DNA from: Croceivirga sp009797885
GTDB lineage: Bacteria > Bacteroidota > Bacteroidia > Flavobacteriales > Flavobacteriaceae
Assembly (NCBI GenBank): GCA_045866215.1
Contig: AP035880.1
Location: forward strand, 744,001-808,000
Length of the DNA stretch: 64,000 nt
Direction: 5' to 3'
Every line of letters starts with the position of its first letter. Positions within the stretch are counted from its first letter, which is position 1. The notes below the pieces were generated by a model. That model ran no database searches. It saw nothing but the letters and a program-made list of their open reading frames with translations, and had not been told where the DNA came from. The translations under genes were made by a program, and so were the position numbers. Of this stretch, positions 17,058 through 28,600 are shown in pieces.

Positions 17058-18397
17058 TTTCCCAATAGCTGCAACATGCGTTGTTCCACCTGATCGGAAT
17101 CCCATATTTTTTGGATGCTGCGCATTTGCATTATTTCCTTCATTATATGCTCTTGGTAATCCCCAATGGCCAAAGCCTCGGCGTATGGCCTATCCGAAAA
17201 AGTAACCCTACTATAAACAGGAATCCATTTATCCGGATGTTTTTGGGCAAAGCGCTTTTCAATTTTCTTTTGGAGCATAAAGTTCGAATCCGCAGTTTTA
17301 CTGCTCATTTCAACAAAGTTGCGATAACTTAACTCTGCAATAGCATCCGCATTTGGTTTGCGCTCTTTTTGGTAGCGTTCAAAAATGGCTTCCCAATCAT
17401 CCCCCAATTCCTCCATTAAATGGTTCAAAACACTGATATCTTCAAAGCCCGCGTTCATTCCCTGACCATAAAATGGCACCACGGCGTGGGCCGCATCACC
17501 AACCAAGGCAACTTTGTCCCAATAGGTCCAAGGGTAGCATTTCATGGTAACCATGGCACTGGTTGGGTTCTTCATGAAACTTTTGGTCAAACCCTCAATT
17601 TCCTTTCGCACGTTGGGGAAGTACTTTTTAAAAAAAGCTTTGGCCTCACCTTTGGAAGTGATATTTTCAAAAGAAACCTCGCCTTCGAACGGCAAAAACA
17701 GTGTACAGGTAAAGCTCCCATCAATATTGGGCATGGCGATAAGCATAAATTTACCTCGGGGCCATATATGAAAGGAGTTTTTATCCAACCTATGGGAACC
17801 ATCTTCATTTGGCGGAATGGTCAACTCTTTATAACCTACATCGATAAAATCCTGGGAGTAATCAAATCGACTTCTCCGTTGCATCTTATGCCTGATCCTT
17901 GAAAAGGCACCATCACAACCGAAAACGATATCAAACTTGTATTCCTTCCACTTGCTTTTCTCGGATTTACCGGTATAAATCTTGGCTTCTGGAAGTTCAA
18001 TGTCCCATACTTTTTCATCAAATCGAAAATCCACCCCAAATCCTTCGGCCAAATCAATCATTTTTCGGTTAAGCCTACCCCTTGAAATGGACCAAATGGC
18101 TTCATCTTTTTTGCCGTATTTTTGAAAGTACAACGGCGAATCATTAACATGTAAGGCCCTCTGATATAGCGGAATCGCAATCGTCTTCACCTCTTCTTCC
18201 AGACCTATTTCCGCCAACGCCTTCCAACCCCTATTGCTCATGGCCAAATTTATGGAACGACCCGAAAACTGAACTGTTCTAATATCTGGTCTTCTGTCAA
18301 ATATGGTCACCTTATGGCCATGCTTTTTAAGGTAGATGGACAATAGGGAACCAACCAATCCTGAACCAATTATTGCTATGTTTTTGGGTGTCTGCAT
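17054..18397 (-). CDS. kmo: Kynurenine 3-monooxygenase
   Basis: An FAD monooxygenase that hydroxylates L-kynurenine to 3-hydroxykynurenine in tryptophan catabolism, a route that can feed quinolinate/NAD synthesis. The 447 residues carry the N-terminal dinucleotide motif IIGSGLVGSLLSIYLKKHG, the Kmo-typical GRSINLAMSNRGWKAL, and the second FAD motif GDAAHAVVPFYGQGMNAGFED. The C-terminus is the helical membrane-association region typical of Kmo. Its partner enzyme kynU lies about 24 kb away on the same strand, so the pathway is present but split. It is convergent with DUF4174. Confidence 0.95.
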   Translation of the reverse strand: MQTPKNIAIIGSGLVGSLLSIYLKKHGHKVTIFDRRPDIRTVQFSGRSINLAMSNRGWKALAEIGLEEEVKTIAIPLYQRALHVNDSPLYFQKYGKKDEAIWSISRGRLNRKMIDLAEGFGVDFRFDEKVWDIELPEAKIYTGKSEKSKWKEYKFDIVFGCDGAFSRIRHKMQRRSRFDYSQDFIDVGYKELTIPPNEDGSHRLDKNSFHIWPRGKFMLIAMPNIDGSFTCTLFLPFEGEVSFENITSKGEAKAFFKKYFPNVRKEIEGLTKSFMKNPTSAMVTMKCYPWTYWDKVALVGDAAHAVVPFYGQGMNAGFEDISVLNHLMEELGDDWEAIFERYQKERKPNADAIAELSYRNFVEMSSKTADSNFMLQKKIEKRFAQKHPDKWIPVYSRVTFSDRPYAEALAIGDYQEHIMKEIMQMRSIQKIWDSDQVEQRMLQLLGN

Positions 18398-18602
18398 GCT
18401 AGAATCGGATAATTAAATTGCAAATGGTTAACACCCTAAATGTAATAACATTTTGAAGACATTGAAGATTATCAGGAATCAACCCTTTTTGGAAGCTGGT
18501 CAAGAAAAAAGTGGTTTTACAAATTTTTAACCTTTTTTAGACATCTTAATGGGCCGGAATTGACGTAAATAAGATATCATATCGCGTAAGCGTCCATATA
18601 TA

Positions 18603-18635
18603 AAAAGTCCTTCACCCCACTAGCGAAGGACTTTT
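18603..18635 (-). terminator. Hairpin terminator after clpP
   Basis: A perfect 11-bp stem AAAAGTCCTTC / GAAGGACTTTT with an 11-nt loop, about 20 bp downstream of the clpP stop. Read on the minus strand it ends in a T run, and it separates clpP from kmo. Confidence 0.8.
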
Positions 18636-18655
18636 CCTTTTTATTATGTTATGGA

Positions 18656-19204
18656 CTACTCCAGAATACCGTCCACGATTCCGTAATCAACGGACTCCTT
18701 GGCATCCATCCAATAATCACGATCAAAATCCTTCATGACCTTTTCGAAATCCTGACCACAATTATCCGCTAGGATTTTTGCTCCAATTTCCTTGGTTTTT
18801 ATAATCTCCTTGGCTTGTATTTCAATATTGGAAGCTTGCCCCTGGGCCCCACCACTAGGCTGGTGAATCATTACCTTGGCATGGGGCTGGATGAACCGTC
18901 TTCCCTTTTCGCCCACGGAAAGTAATATGGATCCCATTGAAGCTGCCAAACCTGAGCAAATGGTGGATACCGGACTTTTAATCTGCTTTATGGTGTCATA
19001 TATGGCAAAGCCCGAGGTAACGTAGCCCCCAGGACTGTTAATGATCAACTGAATTTCCTTATTATTTTGAAAGTCTAAATATAACAATCTATCAATCACA
19101 TGCTTAGCAGAATCATCGTTCACCATTCCCCATAAAAACACTTTCCTTTCCTCTAATAGTTTTTCCTGAATCTGTTCCTGTACTTTTCCTTTTTTAGAAC
19201 TCAT
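18656..19204 (-). CDS. clpP: ATP-dependent Clp protease proteolytic subunit (ClpP family)
   Basis: A self-compartmentalising serine protease subunit that works with a Clp/Hsp100 unfoldase. The 182 residues are slightly short for ClpP, lacking the N-terminal extension, but the catalytic triad is intact: Ser89 in GLAASMGS, His114 in MIHQPSGG, and Asp163 in FDRDYWM. The oxyanion-region NSPGGYVTSG is present. It is monocistronic here, with no clpX beside it. It may therefore be an additional ClpP paralogue rather than the main clpP of a clpPX operon. That is an inference from context. Confidence 0.92.
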   Translation of the reverse strand: MSSKKGKVQEQIQEKLLEERKVFLWGMVNDDSAKHVIDRLLYLDFQNNKEIQLIINSPGGYVTSGFAIYDTIKQIKSPVSTICSGLAASMGSILLSVGEKGRRFIQPHAKVMIHQPSGGAQGQASNIEIQAKEIIKTKEIGAKILADNCGQDFEKVMKDFDRDYWMDAKESVDYGIVDGILE

Positions 19205-19604
19205 TTATATTGAATTTTCGAAGCATAAAAATAACCATTTTCCGTATGGCTTGAATCAAAAAAACCCATCTCCCAATTCAAAACGTTTTCCTACAATTCC
19301 TACAATTGTGAAATATTTGCCAGATTACCAACAAAACTTCCTGTTTTACAACAATTTACAAACATCGATAAAAGATGTTCGTTTATCTGTATGACAACTT
19401 TTAATCGATTAAAACAACACTAACAACGTAAAACTTTAAGGTCAGAATGGATTAAGGGTACTTTTGTAGGACAATTGAACCCAAATCAATTCAAAATCGT
19501 GATTCCCGAACTTGACCTATTGCAGCAATCTGTTTCACAATTTCTTTATTAAATCGCTCTACAGTTCAAGTCTTTAGGAATTAAGGTTTTACAAAACTTA
19601 ACCT
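19205..19604. other. 400-bp divergent intergenic region (clpP / giant adhesin)
   Basis: AT-rich with no convincing ORF. It contains a tandem 9-bp direct repeat (CCTACAATT twice, 19290-19307), a small palindrome ATTGC-A-GCAAT at 19519-19529, and a TAnnTTTG element at 19459-19466. The last predicts a leader of about 135 nt for the adhesin gene. Just before the adhesin ATG is a 14-mer (19593-19606) also found just before the porP start. The region probably holds both divergent promoters and the control sites for the adhesin operon. Confidence 0.6.
19459..19466 (+). promoter_or_regulatory. Candidate -7 element for the adhesin gene
   Basis: TACTTTTG fits TAnnTTTG. A TTA (19436-19438) lies 20 nt upstream in place of the usual TTG. 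It implies a long untranslated leader before the ATG at 19605. Confidence 0.4.
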
Positions 19605-22600
19605 ATGAAGACCAATACTTCACTAAGTATCATTAAGGGAATACTGTCCATTTGCCTTGTTGTACTTATTTCAAAAGACATTAATGCCCAAGCAAATTCT
19701 GTTCGAACAGGTGTTACATTTACCTGGGCCGATACGCAAAGTAATCTTAGTGATCCTGCCACCATAGAATCCATAGCAATCGATGGCAGTGTCTATAGTA
19801 CGTTTGTAGTTCCTTCCAATTATGAATTGACCAGATTGGGTCCTGGTGGTCATGGTGATAACCATATCAACCAGGATGGTTCCCAAATAGCTGGGTCCAG
19901 TAACAGTCCAACTTGGAACGCTCAGGCATTGGCCGCCTATCAGTCGATTAATTTGAACCATTATTTCGAATCAAATGGTAATGGGGATAATTTTTGTAAT
20001 GACTATGGTGCCGTTGCAACAACCGACACGCAAATTCAAACCATTAGTTATAGTCCTGGCATTCCATCAAATCCTGATGGAATTCTTGCCGTTACCGAAC
20101 GTGGGGGCAACAACTGCTTCTATATTGAGGTGTGGGGTATTCCTGTGGGCGGAGGTCCAGAGCAGCAATTAGGGCAAACATTTGTAAGAAATGAAACCAA
20201 TCTTACCGGTGTACGTCCTCCTGCCCCACCAACTACCAATTCGGATTATTGGAGTAGTGGTCGAAACAACGAAAATGGGCAGATCATAGGTATTGCCCTG
20301 TACAAGCTTTCTGACTTGGCCCCTATAGGTTCAACTATAACATCGATCAGATACTATGCCGCTACCAATGATAACGGCGATGGTAAATTCTTTTTAATGC
20401 AAACCTATGCCCAGGACGATTCCTTCAATCCTGAGTTTGAAGATGTTTTTTATGGGGATGCCGGAGCCAACGATAATGTTCCCGTTGGTTCCGCCTATAC
20501 CTATTTTACCAGTACCCCTCCTTTCAATGGAACTGTTGTTGTTAATACGGATGGAACCTTCACCTATACCCCTGATCCGGGATTTACAGGAACCGATACC
20601 TTTGAAATCCAGGTCTGTCTGCCGGTTCCCAATCAAAATGTTTGTGACATTTCCACGGTGACCTTGGATGTGAAATCGGGTGTTGCCATAAACAATGCTT
20701 CCGCTGATGAGGGCAACAACCTTTCCTTTACCATAGAAATCAATGACCCCATTACGGAGGATATTGAATTTGATATCAGCTATACGGACAATACAACAAC
20801 AGGTGCGGATTATTCAGGCCCAACAACAATTACCCTACCCGCAAATGCCAATTCTGTTTCATTGGACGTGGCAGCTTTAAATGACAGTTGGTTTGAAGGA
20901 TCGGAAACCTTCAATGTTATCATCTCCGATCCATCAAATACGGTTACCATAACGAATGATACAGGATTAGGAACCATTAATGATACCGACAGTGCTACGG
21001 TGGTCACGGACAACTACGATGTTGACGAAGATGCCGGTGTACTGCAATTAAGGGTTTGGTTAAGCGAATCGGAATCTGGCGTAGAATCCAGTTTCTCCGT
21101 AGATGTGGTAATTGGGGACAATGGTTCCCTTATCAATCCGGCCACCGCAGGTTCTGATTATAATGTGCTTGCAACAACAACGATTACTTTTCCGGCTAAC
21201 TCACCGGCCGGCACGGAATTCTTCATTCCCTTTACTGTTATCGATGATGCTGTTGCCGAACCTTCGGAACAAATAATTCAAAGATTAACGAATGCCGTTG
21301 GAATCACTGGAATAGGTTTGGCAGGACCTGGCGGTGTAATTAGGATTCATGATAATGATACGGCAATCGTCTCCTTACAGGATATCAATGTCAATGAAGA
21401 TATTGGAAGTGTTTCCTATGAATTCCGTTTATTGGGTGAAACCCAAAATCCCTTCGATATTTCGTTTAATACTTCTGACGGGACCGCCATTGACCCAAAT
21501 GATTATTCCAGTACAAGTGGAACCGTAACCTTCACAGGGAATACCAATGAAATCCAGACAGTATCATTACCCATTATTGACGATACTTTTATTGAACCGA
21601 GCGAATCATTCTCCGTTAACGCATCGTATACTGGGGTAGCTCCTGGATTCACCAATGCACAGGCCCTTGATGTCAGCATTACCAATAATCCGGGTACGGT
21701 AACCATCAACGATAACGACGGGGGCGCCGGGTCCGGAATCGCCGTAACGGGCTTCAACGTCAACGAGGATGCGGGCACCGCCACCTTTGACGTTACCCTC
21801 AACGCCGACGTACAGGGCGGCTTCGATGTGGACTTTGCTATTGCCGATGGCTCCGCCATTGCACCGGGTGATTATACCGTGGCCAATGCCAACGGCACCC
21901 TGAACTTTACCGGGACCAACGGGGAGGTACGCTCCGTGACCGTCACCATCATCGACGATACCTTGATAGAGGCGCCGGAAGATCTAAGTATCACCCTCTC
22001 CGGGCTGACCACCCCACTGATCAACATCGTGAACGGCACCGCTACGGGCACCATCAACGACAACGACGGCAGCGCAGGGTCGGGAATCGCCGTAACGGGT
22101 TTCAACGTCAACGAGGACGCGGGAACCGCCACCTTTGACGTTACGCTCAATGCCGACGTACAGGGCGGCTTCGACGTGGACTTTGCCATTGCCGATGGCT
22201 CCGCCATTGCACCGGGTGATTATACCGTGGCCAATGCCAACGGCACCCTGAACTTTACCGGGACCAACGGGGAGGTACGCTCCGTGACCGTCACCATCAT
22301 CGACGATACCTTGATAGAGGCGCCGGAAGATCTAAATATCACATTGTCCGGGCTGACCACCCCACTGATCAACATCGTGAACGGCACCGCTACGGGCACC
22401 ATCAACGACAACGACGGCAGCGCAGGGTCGGGAATCGCCGTGACGGGCTTCAACGTCAACGAGGACGCGGGCACCGCCACCTTTGACGTTACGCTCAACG
22501 CCGACGTACAGGGCGGCTTCGACGTGGACTTTGCCATTGCCGATGGCTCGGCCATCGCACCGGGTGACTATACCGTGGCCAATGCCAACGGCACCCTCAG

Positions 22601-25600
22601 CTTTACCGGGACCAACGGCGAGGTACGGTCAGTGACCGTCACCATCATCGACGATACCCTCATAGAAACACCGGAAGATCTAAGTATCACCCTCTCCGGG
22701 CTGACCACCTCACTGATCAACATCGTGAACGGCACCGCTACGGGCACCATCAACGACAACGATGGGGGCGCAGGGTCCGGCATCGCCGTAACGGGCTTCA
22801 ACGTCAACGAGGACGCGGGCACCGCCACCTTTGACGTTACCCTCAACGCCGACGTACAGGGCGGCTTCGACGTGGACTTTGCCATTGCCGATGGCTCGGC
22901 CATCGCACCGGGTGACTATACCGTGGCCAATGCCAACGGCACCCTCAGCTTTACCGGGACCAACGGCGAGGTACGCTCCGTGACCGTCACCATCATCGAC
23001 GATACCCTCATAGAAACACCGGAAGATCTAAGTATCACCCTCTCCGGGCTGACCACCTCACTGATCAACATCGTGAACGGCACCGCTACGGGCACCATCA
23101 ACGACAACGACGGGGGCGCCGGGTCCGGTATCGCCGTGACGGGCTTTACCGTCAACGAGGACGCGGGAACCGCAACCTTTGACGTTACGCTCAATGCCGA
23201 CGTACAGGGCGGCTTCGACGTGGACTTTACCGTGGCCGACGGCTCCGCCATTGCACCGGGTGATTATACCGTGGCCAATGCCAACGGCACCCTCAGCTTT
23301 ACCGGGACCAACGGGGAGGTACGCTCCGTGACCGTCACCATCATCGACGATACTATCATCGAGGCGCCGGAAGATCTAAGTATCACATTGTCCGGGCTGA
23401 CCACCTCACTGATCAATATTGTAGGGGGTACCGCTACGGGTACCATCAACGACAACGACGGCAGTGCCGGCTCCGGCATCGCCGTGACGGGCTTCAACGT
23501 CAACGAGGATGCGGGAACCGCAACCTTTGACGTCACCCTCAATGCCGACGTACAGGGCGGCTTCGATGTGGACTTTACCGTGGCCGACGGCTCCGCCATT
23601 GCACCGGGTGATTATACCGTGGCCAATGCCAACGGCACCCTGAACTTTACCGGGACCAACGGTGAGGTACGGTCAGTGACCGTTACCATCATCGACGATA
23701 CCTTGATAGAGACGCCGGAAGATCTAAGTATCACATTGTCCGGGCTGACCACCTCACTGATCAATATTGTAGGGGGTACCGCTACGGGCACCATCAACGA
23801 CAACGACGGGGGCGCAGGGTCGGGCATCGCCGTAACGGGCTTTACCGTCAACGAGGACGAGGGAACCGCAACCTTTGACGTTACCCTCAATGCCGACGTA
23901 CAGGGCGGTTTTGACGTGGACTTTGCCATCGCCGACGGCTCCGCTATTGCACCGAACGACTATACCGTGGTCAATGCGAACGGCACCCTGAACTTTACCG
24001 GGACCAACGGTGAGGTACGGTCAGTGACCGTCACCATCATCGACGATACTATCATCGAGGCGCCGGAAGATCTAAATATCACATTGTCCGGGCTGACCAC
24101 CTCACTGATCAACATCGTGAACGGCACCGCTACGGGCACCATCAACGACAACGACGGGGGCGCCGGGTCCGGCATCGCCGTAACGGGCTTCAACGTCAAC
24201 GAGGACGCGGGCACCGCCACCTTTGACGTCACGCTCAATGCCGACGTACAGGGCGGCTTTGACGTGGACTTTGCCGTGGCCGACGGCTCCGCCATCGCAC
24301 CCGGTGATTATACCGTGGCCACTGCCAACGGGACCCTCAGCTTTACCGGTACCAACGGCGAGGTACGTTCCGTGACCGTCACCATCATCGACGATACCCT
24401 GATAGAGGCACCGGAAGATCTAAGTATTACATTGTCCGGACTGACCACCTCACTGATCAACATCGTGAACGGCAGTGCGACGGGTACCATCAACGACAAC
24501 GACGGGGGCGCCGGGTCCGGCATCGCCGTAACGGGCTTCAACGTCAACGAGGACGAGGGAACCGCCACCTTTGACGTTACCCTCAATGCCGACGTACAGG
24601 GCGGCTTCGATGTGGACTTTACCGTGGCCGACGGCTCCGCCATTGCACCGGGTGATTATACCGTGGCCAATGCCAACGGCACCCTGAACTTTACCGGGAC
24701 CAACGGTGAGGTACGGTCAGTGACCGTTACCATCATCGACGATACCTTGATAGAGACGCCGGAAGATCTAAGTATCACATTGTCCGGGCTGACCACCTCA
24801 CTGATCAATATTGTAGGGGGTACCGCTACGGGCACCATCAACGACAACGACGGGGGCGCAGGGTCGGGCATCGCCGTAACGGGCTTTACCGTCAACGAGG
24901 ACGCGGGCACCGCAACCTTTGACGTTACCCTCAATGCCGACGTACAGGGCGGTTTTGACGTGGACTTTGCCATCGCCGACGGCTCCGCTATTGCACCGAA
25001 CGACTATACCGTGGTCAATGCGAACGGCACCCTGAACTTTACCGGGACCAACGGGGAGGTACGCTCCGTGACCGTCACCATCATCGACGATACCTTGATA
25101 GAGGCACCGGAAGATCTAAGTATCACCCTCTCCGGACTGACCACCTCACTGATCAACATCGTGAACGGCACCGCTACGGGCACCATCAACGACAACGACG
25201 GCAGTGCCGGCTCCGGCATCGCCGTGACGGGCTTTACCGTCAACGAGGACGCGGGTACCGCAACCTTTGACGTTACGCTCAATGCCGACGTACAGGGCGG
25301 CTTCGACGTGGACTTTACCGTGGCCGACGGCTCCGCCATTGCACCGGGTGATTATACCGTGGCCAATGCCAACGGCACCCTGAACTTTATCGGGACCAAC
25401 GGTGAGGTACGCTCCGTGACCGTCACCATCATCGACGATACCCTGATAGAAACACCGGAAGATCTAAGTATCACCCTCTCCGGGCTGACCACCTCACTGA
25501 TCAACATCGTGAACGGCACCGCTACGGGCACCATCAACGACAACGACGGCAGTGCCGGCTCCGGCATCGCCGTGACGGGCTTTACCGTCAACGAGGACGC

Positions 25601-28600
25601 GGGCACCGCCACCTTTGACGTCACGCTCAATGCCGACGTACAGGGCGGCTTTGACGTGGACTTTGCCGTGGCCGATGGCTCCGCCATCGCACCGGGTGAT
25701 TATACCGTGGCCACTGCCAACGGGACCCTCAGCTTTACCGGTACCAACGGCGAGGTACGCTCCGTGACCGTCACCATCATCGACGATACCTTGATAGAAA
25801 CACCGGAAGATCTAAATATCACATTGTCCGGACTGACCACCTCACTGATCAACATCGTGAACGGCACCGCTACGGGCACCATCAACGACAACGACGGCAG
25901 TGCCGGCTCCGGCATCGCCGTGACGGGCTTTACCGTCAACGAGGACGAGGGAACCGCCACCTTTGACGTTACCCTCAATGCCGACGTACAGGGCGGCTTC
26001 GATGTGGACTTTACCGTGGCCGACGGCTCCGCCATTGCACCGGGTGATTATACCGTGGCCAATGCCAACGGCACCCTGAACTTTACCGGGACCAACGGTG
26101 AGGTACGCTCCGTGACCGTTACCATCATCGACGATACCTTGATAGAGACGCCGGAAGATCTAAGTATCACATTGTCCGGGCTGACCACCTCACTGATCAA
26201 TATTGTAGGGGGTACCGCTACGGGCACCATCAACGACAACGACGGGGGCGCAGGGTCGGGCATCGCCGTAACGGGCTTTACCGTCAACGAGGACGAGGGA
26301 ACCGCAACCTTTGACGTTACCCTCAATGCCGACGTACAGGGCGGTTTTGACGTGGACTTTGCCATCGCCGACGGCTCCGCTATTGCACCGGGTGATTATA
26401 CCGTGGCCAATGCCAACGGCACCCTGAACTTTACCGGGACCAACGGTGAGGTACGGTCAGTGACCGTTACCATCATCGACGATACCTTGATAGAGACGCC
26501 GGAAGATCTAAGTATCACATTGTCCGGGCTGACCACCTCACTGATCAATATTGTAGGGGGTACCGCTACGGGCACCATCAACGACAACGACGGCAGTGCC
26601 GGCTCCGGCATCGCCGTGACGGGCTTTACCGTCAACGAGGACGCGGGCACCGCCACCTTTGACGTTACGCTCAATGCCGACGTACAGGGCGGTTTTGACG
26701 TGGACTTTGCCATTGCCGACGGCTCCGCCATCGCACCCGGTGATTATACCGTGGTCAATGCGAACGGCACCCTGAACTTTATCGGGACCAACGGGGAGGT
26801 ACGCTCCGTGACCGTCACCATCATCGACGATACCTTGATAGAGGGACCGGAAAATCTAAGTATCACCCTCTCCGGACTGACCACCACCTTGATCAACATC
26901 GTGAACGGCACCGCTACGGGCACCATCAACGACAACGACGGCAGTGCCGGCTCCGGCATCGCCGTGACGGGCTTTACCGTCAACGAGGACGCGGGCACCG
27001 CCACCTTTGACGTTACGCTCAATGCCGACGTACAGGGCGGCTTCGACGTGGACTTTGCCATTGCCGACGGCTCCGCCATCGCACCCGGTGATTATACCGT
27101 GGCCAATGCCAACGGCACCCTGAACTTTACCGGGACCAACGGGGAGGTACGCTCCGTGACCGTCACCATCATCGACGATACCTTGATAGAGGGACCGGAA
27201 AATCTAAGTATCACCCTCTCCGGGCTGACCACCTCACTGATCAACATCGTGAACGGCACCGCTACGGGCACCATCAACGACAACGACGGGGGCGCCGGGT
27301 CCGGTATCGCCGTGACGGGCTTTACCGTCAACGAGGACGCGGGAACCGCAACCTTTGACGTTACGCTCAATGCCGACGTACAGGGCGGCTTCGACGTGGA
27401 CTTTACCGTGGCCGACGGCTCCGCCATTGCACCGGGTGATTATACCGTGGCCAATGCCAACGGCACCCTCAGCTTTACCGGGACCAACGGGGAGGTACGC
27501 TCCGTGACCGTCACCATCATCGACGATACTATCATCGAGGCGCCGGAAGATCTAAGTATCACATTGTCCGGGCTGACCACCTCACTGATCAATATTGTAG
27601 GGGGTACCGCTACGGGTACCATCAACGACAACGACGGCAGTGCCGGCTCCGGCATCGCCGTGACGGGCTTCAACGTCAACGAGGATGCGGGAACCGCAAC
27701 CTTTGACGTCACCCTCAATGCCGACGTACAGGGCGGCTTCGATGTGGACTTTACCGTGGCCGACGGCTCCGCCATTGCACCGGGTGATTATACCGTGGCC
27801 AATGCCAACGGCACCCTGAACTTTACCGGGACCAACGGTGAGGTACGGTCAGTGACCGTTACCATCATCGACGATACCTTGATAGAGACGCCGGAAGATC
27901 TAAGTATCACATTGTCCGGGCTGACCACCTCACTGATCAATATTGTAGGGGGTACCGCTACGGGCACCATCAACGACAACGACGGGGGCGCAGGGTCGGG
28001 CATCGCCGTAACGGGCTTTACCGTCAACGAGGACGAGGGAACCGCAACCTTTGACGTTACCCTCAATGCCGACGTACAGGGCGGTTTTGACGTGGACTTT
28101 GCCATCGCCGACGGCTCCGCTATTGCACCGAACGACTATACCGTGGTCAATGCGAACGGCACCCTGAACTTTACCGGGACCAACGGTGAGGTACGGTCAG
28201 TGACCGTCACCATCATCGACGATACTATCATCGAGGCGCCGGAAGATCTAAATATCACATTGTCCGGGCTGACCACCTCACTGATCAACATCGTGAACGG
28301 CACCGCTACGGGCACCATCAACGACAACGACGGGGGCGCCGGGTCCGGCATCGCCGTAACGGGCTTCAACGTCAACGAGGACGCGGGCACCGCCACCTTT
28401 GACGTCACGCTCAATGCCGACGTACAGGGCGGCTTTGACGTGGACTTTGCCGTGGCCGACGGCTCCGCCATCGCACCCGGTGATTATACCGTGGCCAATG
28501 CCAACGGCACCCTGAACTTTATCGGGACCAACGGGGAGGTACGCTCCGTGACCGTCACCATCATCGACGATACCTTGATAGAGGGACCGGAAAATCTAAG

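Noticed and set aside
21872..28484. A ladder of 105-111-codon minus-strand frames, one per Calx-beta unit
   Set aside because: They are antisense images of one repeat and not independent genes.
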